A stretch of DNA of 64,000 bases from Sclerodactyla briareus (GCA_026419785.1 JAODTK010000666.1:186001-250000); one strand, 5' to 3'. Positions 34,666 through 46,985 are shown, counted from the first letter of the stretch. The notes: generated by a model from the letters alone, not told the origin. Program-made: numbers and translations.

Positions 34666-37205
34666 CGTCATAGGTATTGTTCTGGTCACACAAGGTAATT
34701 ATTGCCTTATTACTGCGTTAATGAGTTGTTTAGCAATGTTATTTGTGATTCACCTACTGCTCTTCACAGTAATGTGGTCAGTGTTCCCCTGCATTTCAAT
34801 TGACTACCAGTCCATGGTCCTTTAATATGGGCCAGCAGTTCTGATACAAATGCATTTATCACTGTCTGACCGCTGTCTGATGTATCTTCATTTGGCACTT
34901 TGACCGGGCTTCCCCCTTGTACTCCTTCTTCTACTCTCCTCCCATAAATAGCAGCAATATTAATAAAGAAACTACGGTAATCGGCCCCCTGCACTGTGGG
35001 CTGACAGGTACGTCTGTCTAGCCAGTGACCTCCCCCAGTGACCATTGTTCAGGTTGGCCTGGTTATAGCTCTCTCTTGGACAGTACATGTATTTCTCTTA
35101 CATTTGTGTCTTTAAAGGCGCTGTCATGGATCAATATTCGCATGAAATTTTTGTAGCCCTGTTTTCAGTAGGCTTCCCGCGTAAGTTGTTATTTAGTTTA
35201 CTTGAGCTACTGAAAATTGGAGATTTTCCATATGACCCTAAATTCACTTGAATAATCTGAAGATTGATCGTATAGTATTGAGAGAAGACTCTTGAAGTTT
35301 TCTTATAAATAATTATCATCTTATAGTTATATCCCCGTGGGCACTAGATGTCGCGGGTATTTACGGTTTCGGGTGTGTGCTGCCGCCGCCGGTCACACAT
35401 GCCATGTTATTGGACACAGCTATTTTTTAGTTGGGGTAAACAGGCGTTGACAGTAGTGGACTGAAAACTGAATACTACTGCTAAATGGCAGGATATAACA
35501 TGTTTGATCATTTTGGGGGGGCTCCTGTGAATGATTAGGGGGTCTTTTCTTTGAATACATTCATGTGATGCAAAGTCAGTAAAGCCAATGAGTGGTCATT
35601 TACCTTAGTTTTCAGTGCAAAATTCAATTTTTGCTGGCATTCTGTTTTCCATTTTTAATCACAAAGGTATGGGTCCTCACTTGTGAGTTTGTTGGATCAC
35701 TGTCACAGTGGTCCCTGGCACAGTGTCCTGACCAGGGAATGTTACTGTTCTGTGATATGTTATTTCATAGTGAGAGTAATGCCTGTGGTGAGCAGGATAG
35801 GGCTTCCTACTGAGTGGCGTGGTGGTGCCACGCAGTAGCGTGGGCGCATCTGTGGCTGGTGCCAGAATCCATTTCCCTCAAAGTCCCTACCATCTGACCC
35901 AGACTGTTTTGGTCCAAAAACAACCAAGGTAGTCACATTTCCTGGAATTGGGGGCCATGCCCCTCCATGCATACAGCATATGCCTACAGGTGTATTTTTT
36001 TTTTGTTTTTTCGGGGGGGGGTGGGGGGGGGCAGGGGGAATTCCCCAAACACGAAGGTCACCACCATCGCCCAAATGGGTAAATTAACCCTATTCCAAAA
36101 TGTGATAAGTGGCCAATCATCGTAATACCTGAAACAGGTCTCAGACAGTCCAGTTAACCTTCTGGGGCAACTTGCCAATTGGGCATAGGCCCAAACCACC
36201 CAATACTAAAAACAAATATTTCTGTTCATGTATTGAGATCTCACACTGTCCAAATTGAGTGTAAGATGGGGTATGTGTGAACACTGGTGTTATAGATGTG
36301 GAACCCTGTACCGTAGTCGTCTGTGGAGCCACCCCCAAGAGACAAGGAGGGCACAACGTCAGGAGGCTAAAAAAGCAGCCCAACGCACCCTCCACCCCCT
36401 CCACTGTGTTCGAATTTATTGCTCCTGGCTTAGTTAAGAGTGAGGAGTTGGGGAGGTAGGCCTTTGCCATTTGCTTATTGCGTATTTTGTACTGCTGACT
36501 CATTTTTGTGTCCTTTTACCCATCCTTTCCTGAACATTGTGCTTTTTCGGCACATGCTGATAACAACCACAGATTGCAACCTCATTGGACTTTTGGGTGA
36601 ATTAATACAACTCATCCAACCAGAAATTGAAATTGTGATATCCCTAGACATTCGGCTAGGCCTAGGTTGTGTAAGCATGTATAGGCCTAGCGTTGGCCTA
36701 GCGTAGACCTATAGACCCGATATGGATTGTACACCCCGCTCAGCCAATATTTTCATGTAGGTGAGGGCTAGGCCTAAATCGTTACGCTGTTACTGTTTTC
36801 CACATGATTCTTTTTCAGGAATCGTTTGTATTCCACCCAGTCTTCCAGTGATGCCAGTGGCTCTCAGATATGCTCCCCTTTGGCCTATCTCTGACTCTCT
36901 GCTGGGTGCATAACATGAAATCAGAGTCAGTCTACTGCCAGCTTGCACTTCACATTTGCAATTTATATCAGAGAAAGGTCATGTGCATGCTGGGAACCAT
37001 TCACACCGGTGACAGTTAATTCTGTCAACTCAAGCCGCCTAGATGTATTAGGAAGAGAATGTACACCCCTTGTCATTTTTTAGGCGTTTTTTTGTCAAGA
37101 CATGTATTGTTCTGCTGTCACTAGGCCATCATTTATTTGGAGCAAATGTTTAAATTTATAAATAGTTTCAATACAATTTATAATCTCCTTGCATTTCAAT
37201 TGGAG
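34666..37205. other. unassigned sequence, poly-G and TAGGCCTA-rich
   Basis: A poly-G block lies at 36013-36036, and TAGGCCTA or GGCCTAG motifs cluster at about 36655-36775. A CAGTAGCGTGGGCGCATCTG near 35843 resembles the CAGTGGCG hAT end. Open frames at 34764-35045 (-) and 36440-36706 (+) have no known motif. No gene is called. Confidence 0.4.
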
Positions 37206-37214
37206 CCCCCTTAA

Positions 37215-37567
37215 GCCGCGTTTTCCATGACGCGGGGCGGGCGGGCACGCGACAACGCCGATAGCGCTATCGTTTGACCTTTCGACAATGGTTCTAAGAA
37301 ACTAACAACAAACCCGGTGTTTAGGTCAAACACTAGGGGGCCTATGCGTCCAGTGTTTGATAATAATAATAATAATAATGTAATAAAAATAGAAAGGATA
37401 ACTAAAAATAATACAGAACTAATAGTAGGCTACACTGTTTTTATATAACGCATATACACACTAGGTGGGTGATTTCAAGAAAAGCGCCCGCCGCCCGCGT
37501 GCATGGAAAACGGGTCCACCCGCGTTTTGTCTGCGTGCCCACCCGCCCGCTGCATGGAAACGCCGGC
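37215..37567. mobile_element. TTAA-flanked MITE (piggyBac/Kolobok type)
   Basis: Perfect TTAA on both sides (37211-37214 and 37568-37571). The left end starts GCCGCGTTTTCCATGACG and the right end is the complement of GCCGGCGTTTCCATGCAG. The similarity continues into GGGCGGGNGGGCACGC, giving about 45 bp of terminal inverted repeat. A further subterminal CCGCCCGCGTGCATGGAAAA lies near 37491. The 353-bp element has no transposase. A TTAA target is characteristic of piggyBac and Kolobok transposons; I cannot choose between them. Confidence 0.9.
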
Positions 37568-37571
37568 TTAA

Positions 37572-38315
37572 GATCATTGTGTTAACGATGGCGTCCCATT
37601 CCAATGTTCTAGTCCAGGCACCAACATACATTTTTATAACCACTCTCACGTGACGTACTTTGCACTGTTAAAATTCTGCACAAGCTGTTCAAGGACAAAG
37701 GTGTCAAAAAAAGTTTTTGATATCGTGATATGGCAAGGAACACTACCCAATACACAACTTTGTGTTCTTGTTGGAGTTTTCTGTCTTGTTTGTCGCCAGT
37801 TCTTCTGGTCTCAAACCAATGAAACCCTAATTAAGCGACCCTGCACCCCACTCTACCCTCCACTCTACCGGGCCTGTTCACTCCAGACCCATCCTCCTGT
37901 GGGTCGCAGCAGTGGGCGAGGTACAGGCACGAGTGAAGACTCAAATGATTTGAGTTAGAATCAAAGTAACGAACGATGCATACCAATGTGAAAACGTATT
38001 GGCTATTTGGCGGGCATATGCTATAGGGTAATTGCTGAGGGCATCGAGCATGAGCAAAAATTAACCAGTATTTTTAGGGCAAATCACTACAGCCCCCCTA
38101 GATATAATCGGGCTCCTACACCCATGATGATCTGGGATATTTGATATATGAGTGGGCTACATTCTTGGTACATTTGTGCGGTTTGAGTAGTTATTGAATC
38201 GCATTTGCCCCTTGCGTGATAAATGTTCTTTCGACGTTGTTGCGTTTGCAATGATGATGCGATTTGCAGGACCTACATCTTGAAGGAACGCGTTGAAACA
38301 CTGATACAAATCCCC
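37572..38315. other. unassigned sequence
   Basis: A 102-codon open frame at 37650-37958 (+) has one hydrophobic stretch but no family signature. Nothing else is seen. Confidence 0.4.
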
Positions 38316-38329
38316 AATGCGGCACTGGT

Positions 38330-38525
38330 TAGTTCCATTACATTTCCTCCAATGCGGCACGTCGTTCCATTACATTTCCTCCAATGCGGCTTGTGGGGTC
38401 CATTCCATTTCCTCCAATGCGGCATGTTGGTTCCATAACATTCTCCGTGCGGCAATGTTGGTCCATTACATTTCCTCCATTGCGGCACTTGTTGGTTCCA
38501 ACATTTACTCCAAATGCAGCAGGGT
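38330..38525 (+). repeat. 33-bp minisatellite, six copies
   Basis: Unit approximates TCCATTACATTTCCTCCAAT then GCGGCATGTTGGT. Starts of CCAT/CCAA are near 38335, 38367, 38400, 38433, 38463 and 38498, so periods are 30-35 bp. The long open frame across it (38317-38850) is largely the translated repeat and is not called as a gene. Confidence 0.95.
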
Positions 38526-38529
38526 TGGT

Positions 38530-41500
38530 TGCACCCCCCAGGGCAATGTTAGGTTTTTGGACTCACTACCTACCAGCCGGGACAGAACTGTAGTTCGGAT
38601 AACCATGCATGGGAGGTTGGGGGTATACCGAGAGTTGCACAGACCAGCATACCAACGATGTTTCCACAGTTTGGCCACGACGTGGGTAACCTGTACCATG
38701 CACATACAACGTAAGGTCGCAGGCCAAATCCTCGGACACGTGAAATTGCTTTTTAAAAAAAAGGTAAGGTTTTCAGTTATGAATATGTCCGATTTTTATT
38801 TTGCAAAGATAGATATTGGTTCCACAGAGGCCGAAAAAAAATATAAATGAAGGCAAACCAACACTGAATAGGCCGAAATAATCCACGTGTACGAGGCGTA
38901 TCATCTCGATAATACAGGGAATATCTCCTTGAAAAAACCAGTAACGACAATAGCATGGGCTGCTGTATTGTTAGGTTTTTTCGCAATAAACCACGGTGTT
39001 TTCTCTTCTGAAACAAACGATCGTTCTCGTAAATAATGATGTTAACATCGGCCCGGACCGCAACTCATATATGGATCCCCGCCCAACTCGGCAATGGTAG
39101 CAACTGGTTATGAATACGACGGCGACGTTCGCAATGACGTCACGACGAAGACCGCCTCAATTCGTTTCTATATGAATATGGGTGTATCGTTATATGGTTA
39201 CATGCATGTGATAAGTCAATTCCCTTGATTAATTTGAAATATGATTATTTACAGCGGGATATCGTGACGTCATTTACAGACGGCACATACAATAAGCAGT
39301 TAATGAGTTACAACACAGGTATTGCCCAATTGGCATTTGTAACAAATTTCTCTCAACACTCCGTCCTGTCCGTAGGTGGTACTGTGTGACTCGCCGAATC
39401 AGTCCGGAACGGGAGTAGCAATAACTCCAGTAAAACCGGCTGATTCCGGCAAATGAATATACAGGAAATCTGTCGAATTATTTCTGCAAATTATTAGGTC
39501 ACCAAAAAAAACTATAGAAACCTCAAGAATAAACAGTGAATATATCACCACCCCATCGGACTACGTATTCGAAGATGCCAGTCAATCAACATTGCTGGCC
39601 TATTGAAATGGTGCTGCTGCATTAAGCCTTGAGAGGACCTATTCCATCTACCCAGGTAACAAACACAAAACAAAATAAATTGGAATCATATTGTTGAATA
39701 ACGAGGGAGTAATAACGTTTCTCGAAAATCGGAGTCACTCGGAGTTGGCGAGTAGACGGAATCTGTCACAAATGTTAGCGCCGTAAATAATGACGTGCGC
39801 TGGAGAAATCCCCGAAATGGCCTTACTCCCTTCCGTATGCGTATCTTATAATGTGCGAATATACATGTTAAAAGCGTCCGTGTTTTGACAACGGAGGTCG
39901 GGATAGGTGGGGGTTTCGCATTACTTTTGTTTTCAATTGTCCGGATGCTAGCAATTCTCAACTGGAGAATGACGGATCTATCGATGGAAGGTATCACAGT
40001 GGTCAAGGATATCTGTATATATATATTTGTTTTTTTTTTCTGCAAAGTCAGTATAGGCCCTCATTACTTCTTTCGGATGAACTTTGTGACGTACGTAATA
40101 CAGAGAGTAGATGGCCCGTATCTCGGTAATGAACTATTGAAGGAAATTGTTTGATAATAACTACACCTGTTCCAACCGAGACAAAAGGTGAGGGGCGGAT
40201 CCAGCGTCGCAAAACTGGGCCCTCCCCCCATCCACCCTTTGGCAGGGACATGACCGGAAACAATCAATACAAGCAGAATTAGAAATCATGGTTTAAAAAT
40301 TTTGCTGAAGCCAAAATTACCCCGAAGGGAGAGGCGGAAACACCCCTCATAACGGTACATATTTAGGAGGGAGTTTCCGCTGTATTCCGGGAAAAATAAG
40401 GTTTGTTGCTGAATAGATAGAAGTTCTGCTTTCCAGCAGCCGCTGAGCATGTCAATTGTCAAGGGGTAAATCATGTTAAATCATCCGCTTGCACAACTGA
40501 TCGTATTACGTCACGCCATCACCCTCTCACTGAACCCAATTGAGATTGTTTTGTAACGCTTATTTTTCAGACTAATTCAATTAACTCGACTTCGGTTACA
40601 TTTCGTTTGCATCTTCACCAGCTCTTGCAATGAGTTATTCTATTCTATTCAGATTAGTAGTTGGACTAGTCGAAATCTAATACGCCGAGACGATTCACGG
40701 TTAGGGCTAACACGTTTTATGAAAAAAGCCCAGAAACACCACCCGCTACTCGAGAATGGGAAAATCTGCATGGGTGTTACTCACACAAATCACTGTAAAC
40801 CACCTGAATGTTAAAGTATTCCGTTGAACAAATAGTATGTCTGATTGACGTTACAGACAGTCATGCAATATAGCCATATTGACATTCGAAAAACACGTTT
40901 ATGTACGCACAACTCCATGGGTGTGTTAACTAATACACCGTTCGTTCGCATATACTATTCATCCACATAACCTTGCAGGTGTTGGTGACCGGTTATATAT
41001 CATGCCTTCCGACATCATCATATCACGTTATATAACGCCATATCTTCCGAGTTGCATAAATACCCCAAATCATAGTTATGGAATAATCAGATTTTTGGAA
41101 TCCTGAGCTCGTCGGAGTCATTCTCTTTCGCGCCTGGAACGAGTCTAGAGAAGGGGGCGGACCAATCATCTTCAGTCCCGATCAATTTGAAGGTGTTACT
41201 GTAGTCGCTGCTAGTGCCATTTATACGTGAATCACTTAGAGGCTGACAATAACCACCTAGGTCAACGTAGGTTTAGGTTTGTTGGTTATTTCCTTCCAAC
41301 GAGCAAACTATAAACTTCTCACGATCATGATAGTTGAAACCAATTAAATATCGTAACGGAGACAATACTGATCGCGAAACATCCGGGACTAGCGGTCAAA
41401 AACCCCACTGCTATGCCTGTTCCGGAAAATGGTCCTTGTTCTAATCATTTTGGACGCCACCCGAAAAAAAAAAAAAAATGAAACCTCCAAAGTCGCCTGC

Positions 41501-41575
41501 ATCGATACCTGGAAAGCTTGGCAAACCGCCCGCGATGCTTCGTGCACATTGACGGACCAGAAGTATCTCTTGGTG
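38530..41575. other. unassigned sequence
   Basis: About 3 kb without a recognisable gene or element. A GGCGGATCCAGC motif near 40195 with a CCTCCCCCCATCC nearby resembles a decayed transposon terminus, but no partner end was found. Confidence 0.45.
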
Positions 41576-41579
41576 CACA

Positions 41580-41756
41580 GGCGTCAATCCATTTTCAGAA
41601 GTATGGAGCGGGCATAATGACCAAGGGGGGGGGGGCATGACCTCGCCGCCAAAAAATTACTGTATGAAAAATAAAAATCAATCAATGGGAGCATCCTCAA
41701 AATGTGAGGGACACGCCCCCGCCCCCCCCCCCCCCCTCTCTAGGATTGACGCCCAT
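41580..41756. mobile_element. short MITE with poly-G/poly-C flanks
   Basis: GGCGTCAATCC near 41580 pairs with the complement GGATTGACGCCC at 41743-41754. Just inside are a poly-G (41625-41635) and a poly-C (41719-41734), so the two halves are complementary over the homopolymers as well. Non-coding. Superfamily unknown. Confidence 0.6.
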
Positions 41757-42184
41757 GTCTTGGTGGCCTGCTAGATACTGCTCCAGCGATTCCCTCTTCT
41801 CCTATGTTTGACAAACGGCAACGACCTCGGTGACTGTAGAGACCTTCGAATGATCATTAGAGCGACCCACGCGCGATATCGTGATTTTCCCCCGGTCGTT
41901 CAAATTGTATAGGGAACAATACCGTCCTTTACTCTGCATTGTAACCTACTCGTGAACCATTCTTTGTTGAGTTGTCGTGGTCGTCTTTCGTGGTTCGTTT
42001 GCTCAGTTTCCTCTATAGCCCTTCGATGTCTCCCTAATTCCCTCAGCTTGTGTTCCACCATTGGTATAGCACTGTCTTTATTTTCGCCGCCATCGCCTTT
42101 AATCATTGTCACAGTAGCCTAGACCATCCACGATAGCCTTTGTCAGTGTCTATAGCTACTTTTACGTTACCATGACGTGTTGCC

Positions 42185-42850
42185 TTCATAGCTGTCTATT
42201 TATCAGCCATTGTAAGCGTAAAACTTTATACCTGTCTATTGTTTAGGTAGGAGTTTATGGCTGTCTGAATATTAGGCCATTGTTAGCCTAAATGTGAACA
42301 AATGCAAAATGCTGTGGTTTGATCCGTGATTACCCTCTATAGTCCTACACCTGTGGTCTGTTTTTCAGTCTCAGTTCACTATTGGTAGAGCTTTGTCGAT
42401 TTACGGCGGGTTAAGAGTCAGTGGTAGCGTTATTGGCTGTTCACATGGTAACATGTAGCTCTCATTATACGTGCCTAACTGTTTAGGAGTTTATAGCTGT
42501 CTGAATATTAGCCATTGTTAGAGTGAATCTTTTTACCTGTCTCACCTGTTTAGGAGTTTATAGCTGTCCATTTATCAGCCATTGTAAGCGTAAAATTTTA
42601 TACCTGTCTTATTGTTTAGGTAGGAGTTTATGGCTGTCTGAATATTAGCCATTGTTAGCCTAAATGTGAACGAATGCATAATGTTGTGGTTTGATCCGTG
42701 ATTACCCCCCCCCCATAGTCTCACACCTATGCCCCCCCCCCCCACAGTCTCAGTTTCACGATTGGTAGAGCTTTCTTCAATGTCGGCGTAGTCAGGGTAG
42801 CTGTATTGGTGTATCCGCGTAGCTCTTCTCATACCTGTTTCACTGTTCAG
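42185..42850 (+). repeat. ~372-bp tandem repeat with ~69-bp internal subunits
   Basis: CAGCCATTGTAAGCGTAAAA occurs near 42204 and 42576, giving a period of 372. Inside, GCTGTCT or GCTGTCC recurs near 42191, 42260, 42496, 42563 and 42633, each with TTAGCCATTGT/TCAGCCATTGT and GTTTAGG(TA)GGAGTTTAT. The second unit gained poly-C at 42708-42717 and 42732-42743. Confidence 0.9.
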
Positions 42851-44480
42851 AAATCTCCGCCCTAAATGAGAACAGATGAGAGTCGACTTCCGCTGTTAGG
42901 TCCGGGATTCCACTTCATAAACTAATACTTTATGGGTCTGTTAGTAGACCTGTGTTTCACTGTTGAAACTGCTGACCCCCCCCCCCCCCCTCCCTTCCGT
43001 ACAGACAGACAGACGTTACATTATTAACAGTTCCGGCCGCCTTCCTCGAGTCCGCTGTCTCCCTGGAGTACATCGACAAAGATGGTTCCCTGCTTGTCCC
43101 CAGAGAATGAGCTGACGTCCATGATGACGTAGGCAGTGACTAGAGAGTTACAACCTCCTATATCTTACGGTCCTTCCTCCGATTTCAGAGAATCCCTGTG
43201 AGCGTATAAGGGTATAGATACCGACTAAGGTACTTCTCTGTAGTGTCGGGTTAGGACCAAGTGTCACTTCAAGTATTTGTTTGGTATTTTAGCTGAATCG
43301 TCGTACAAAACTGTGACAAAACTTCGCATTCAGTTGAAAAAACACCCTCATTGACATATTATACCTAATAAAAAAGTCGCTAGGAATTCCGATGCATCGT
43401 CACCCATGAAACCAAACCATTAGTCACATCTGATTGTATAAGCTTCATTACTAAAATACCCACGGGTATACCGGTAATGCTCTCTCGATCAAATGTAACC
43501 CTTCTTGAAAAGTAACGTCAGCACGAGCGACGGAGAATTGGAGTAATAGTAATTCCCTCCAAATACACTATCGCTCGTGAAATCAACTTATTGGTCATTG
43601 ATTACATTACCCGAGTACGTTTGAGTAGCGGAAGCTCGGTTTCTCTCACATAACCCGAGGGAATACTAGGCAATGCTCTCCTAATATTATGTAACATTTT
43701 TTTTTTTTTTTCAAACCGCTCTTCGGGGCATTACATAAATTCTGATCCAAACAAGAAGGACGGATTACCAATTCCAAAGTGCACCTTAAGCCATAGCTTT
43801 AATGAGCCGGGAACTGTCTAAATTCACGCTGCCTGCCTATCTACAAGGCTTCAACTTCATCTTAGGAACTAACGAGGCTGCATATGATAACCGATAGATC
43901 CGCGGGTCTTGCCTGATTATTCGCGCCCCTCTCTTTCGGATTCCCAAATGCCCAGGTTGCATCCCCGTGGTTTGAATAAATATTAAGGGTCGACGCCGCC
44001 ACTAGCGATCGACCATCGTGTAAGTACCCGTTGCGAGGATGCCACGGACGGTGACACTGGTTGTAAATTACCTCATCGGCGTAATTAAAAAACCTCTTCC
44101 GAAGTCCGTACATTCTCGAGGTTATCCTCTGCGACGACGGTTAAACAGGTATCCCGCTACGTAAAGTATTAGTGCACGTAGCTGTTCACATGACCCACAC
44201 AATGAAATAAAATAAAATCTATCATCGAAGCAACCTCAAACGTGGGATGTCAGTTTCCGCCATGTCGTGTGTGGTCGATAGCCCACACGGTGGCTGCATT
44301 GTGCGTTCAATTGCTGTCATATGCAACAAGTTGTGCAGTATGTGAAATTGGATTATACTATTAGTTTGTTATTAAGTTTGGCTTCCTAAAAAATATAACT
44401 GCACAGATACGTATAGATACATCGTTCTCCACCTAGCAAATATCAGATGAGTTCGAAAGGGCGTCACTGCATGTTTGCTG
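42851..44480. other. unassigned sequence with a short GC-rich island open on both strands
   Basis: A poly-C block (42976-42990) and a CAGACAGACAGACG motif precede a GC-rich island at about 43031-43145. On the + strand an acceptor-like TTAACAG leads into a 25-codon frame ending in TGA at 43108-43110. On the - strand a longer frame (about 46 codons) ends at 43026. Either could be a terminal exon and neither is recognised. A poly-T run lies near 43698-43711. Confidence 0.35.
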
Positions 44481-44494
44481 CCTCTATTTTGCGG

Positions 44495-44770
44495 GTTTTG
44501 AACGAAAATACAGCGTTCGTATGATTACATTAAACTTGGTGAGTGGACAAAAGTTGCGTCCCGAAAAACATGACGGTAATTTCAGGTCACCAGAGGTCAA
44601 ATTTGCATTTTATTCGAGATTTTTCTAACTTTGTCGGATTTGAACGAAACTTGGAGAATGTGATCTACAGTTGGTCTTGAACAAACAGGTAGGGCATTTC
44701 AAAGTACCAGAGGTCAAAGGGACATAAACTTCAATGTGCTTCCTTCAAACGGGTTCAACGAAGGCCATTT
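44495..44770 (+). repeat. degenerate AGGTCA-containing tandem repeat
   Basis: GATTTGAACGAAAC or GTTTTGAACGAAAA starts near 44496 and 44638, each followed later by ATTTCAGGTCACCAGAGGTC or ATTTCAAAGTACCAGAGGTC and CAAA. Period is about 125-140 bp over roughly two units. Confidence 0.7.
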
Positions 44771-45287
44771 CTGCGGGGATATACACGTCGGCGGTTTACC
44801 CGCCTGCACATGTCTAGTCCAGGTGATCTTAGTCGAGCAGGGTTTCCATTGTATTCCACCTGACAACGGACTGATCTGGCGAGTGCAGGACTAATTTCGA
44901 CTATACACTTTGAGTTAGCCCTGATTCAGAGCCATATTCTATTTATTCGTCTATTTATTAATAACATAGTAACAAAATCACGCTTACAGCTTCTCGCTTG
45001 AAGGTATCTCAGCCAGTATGTTTGTACGGTTAGGTTCATTCAAATCACCTGAAGTTAATTCCGGCATGCACTTTCCTAGGGACAGATTTTGTGGAGATAG
45101 TAATAAAACACATATAGGAATGATAGTTAGGGCCACTTGGACAGGTGTCATTCTTGGTCGAAAGATCTTTCTTGTCATGCATTCCCTGTGGCATATTCGT
45201 CATGACTCATATCAAAACTTGTGAACCAATCGAAGAGAAAAATAATTAATATGCATAGGATGTACAACCCTCTGGCATCCGGGAGAT

Positions 45288-45415
45288 ATTTCTTCCTGTT
45301 TGGGAGAATTCTGAGATCCTCCTGTTCGAGAGAATCGTTATGATAATACGACAGTCCTGGAGATTCTCCTGTTCGGGAGAATACCATATTCTCCTGTTTG
45401 GGAGAATTTGACATC
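45288..45415. repeat. cluster of four hairpin repeats (ATTCTCC-TGTTCG-GGAGAAT)
   Basis: Four copies of a 20-nt stem-loop near 45290, 45318, 45363 and 45389, from diverged to nearly perfect, with a fifth at 46286. The best copies have a 7-bp perfect stem and a TGTT(C/T)G loop. Confidence 0.85.
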
Positions 45416-45984
45416 CGGGATTCTGAATTCTACCCACAATGCAACGTTTTTGCAGATCAGGAGATACCTAGGTTCAATGTTATAACCGTCTTGAAAACCC
45501 CTTCACGTAGAAGAAAGTTTAAAAAATATACCAATATGGATGTTATTAAATAGGCTACAAAAAAGCTTGTATGACGTATAGTTCACAATGTCATTTCGGA
45601 GAAAACTAGAGAATTGTTATTATCTTAATTACCCGTAGAGCGGGCACAGGCGTTGGCAAATTCTACCGTTGCCAGGCGTGGGCTTCTTACATAGCTCGCT
45701 CTCATAGCAGCGGTACACACAATGACGGTTGTCGGCCAATGCACTGAGCGCGGCAGATTCAAACGGCAGCAATAAATTTCCAACCGGTCCGCAGTGCGTG
45801 GTGTGATGCCACTAGGCATCATTGGTTGCCTTGTGAAGGGCCGTAGCGAAGGTTGTTTATTTTACAGCTCTTAGCAAACCCTAGTGAATCGAACTCGTGA
45901 AGGCGTGAGGCCTTTCAAAAAGGGTATCTACATATAAACCCGTAGGTGAAGTCTACTTATTAATACAATTATTATACGCAGAGG
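45416..45984. other. unassigned sequence
   Basis: Nothing recognised between the hairpin cluster and the hAT MITE. Confidence 0.5.
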
Positions 45985-45992
45985 CCTGATAG

Positions 45993-46151
45993 CAGTGTTG
46001 TAGTCGAGGCCGGCCTCGAGGCCGATTTTGCCGGCCTCGTCCCCGGCCTCGGCCTCGTTTTTTTCCGAGGCACCATACCTACATTTACAGGTGAAAAGCT
46101 GAAGCCCGGCCTCGGCCTCGGAGGTGCCGGGGGGCCTCGACTACATCCCTG
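45993..46151. mobile_element. 159-bp hAT MITE with perfect 8-bp target duplication
   Basis: Ends CAGTGTTGTAGTCGAGGCC and, as complement of the right end, CAGGGATGTAGTCGAGGCC (16 of 19 identical). The sequence CCTGATAG flanks it exactly on both sides (45985-45992 and 46152-46159). An 8-bp duplication and CAG ends are the marks of hAT. The interior is almost all GGCCTCG/CGAGGCC repeats and folds on itself. The undamaged duplication suggests a fairly young insertion. Confidence 0.95.
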
Positions 46152-46159
46152 CCTGATAG

Positions 46160-46980
46160 CGAAAGTATCTTGGGCTGACTCGCTTTCGCTGGGTCTGTTT
46201 TTTTCTTAAACACTGGCAAGACCGCTATCGAAAACGACTGGCCGTCATTCTATCAGCATGGCGTGTTTACTTCATTTGCATACAGATTCTCCTGTTCGGG
46301 AGAATAATAGATTGGGAGAATCTCCCGGACTGACAGGTATGAATAAACATTGTCTGCAGACCTTTAGATACAAACAGTTGTTCCCGCCCAGTTATGACAC
46401 CTTCGATATTTGAATAATTTGACAATAGGTTGATGATTACAGTAACGTGTGGTTTCCATGGCATGTCACGATGCTACTGCAGTTCCAATGTCACCTATTT
46501 TACGAACGAGACAGTCCACTCATCACAACGAACTGCCTCTCGCAAAGACTGTGACGATCTGATCCCCTAAAACTACCACCGGAATTAGTCTATTCTTTTT
46601 AATATCTCGAAATCTTAATTGACAACTACCAATCGAAACCAAGCTCTCTTGTAGTTGGGACAACAACAGGGTCCAAAAATATGCAATAGAAATTGAAGAC
46701 TTCGGAAATGGAGAATTTTCAAGACGGGGTGAAAATGAGATGTCTGCTATAAATATTTCCATATTGGGTGACGTTGCATTGGGGTAAATAACAATATGAC
46801 AGCCTCGTGACTAATTCAATTCTCCTAAACAGAGACGATTTTATTCTCCGATTAGGAATCACAACCCGACTGCATTTGGAGAATAGTATGGAATTCGGTG
46901 TCATTAATACCACATCCATTAGTCCTAATAGTCATTTAGAACACTATATAGGCCCATCTGCTCAAATGCTAATACAATCA
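46160..46980. other. unassigned sequence with one isolated hairpin repeat
   Basis: An ATTCTCCTGTTCGGGAGAAT hairpin lies at about 46286-46305, followed by a related half palindrome (GGGAGAATCTCCCGG). Nothing else recognised. Confidence 0.6.
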
Positions 46981-46985
46981 GTTAA

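Noticed and set aside
34764-35045. 93-codon minus-strand open frame with protein-like composition
   Set aside because: No recognised domain and no convincing splice sites; left uncalled.
36819-36894. Possible terminal exon after TTCTTTTTCAG encoding a Ser-rich end
   Set aside because: Only 25 codons, no homology and no upstream exon identified.
38330-38525. CRISPR-like direct repeats
   Set aside because: The repeats are contiguous with no unique spacers; a minisatellite in a eukaryotic context.
38317-38850. 177-codon open frame
   Set aside because: Much of it is the translated 33-bp minisatellite; the rest shows no family signature.
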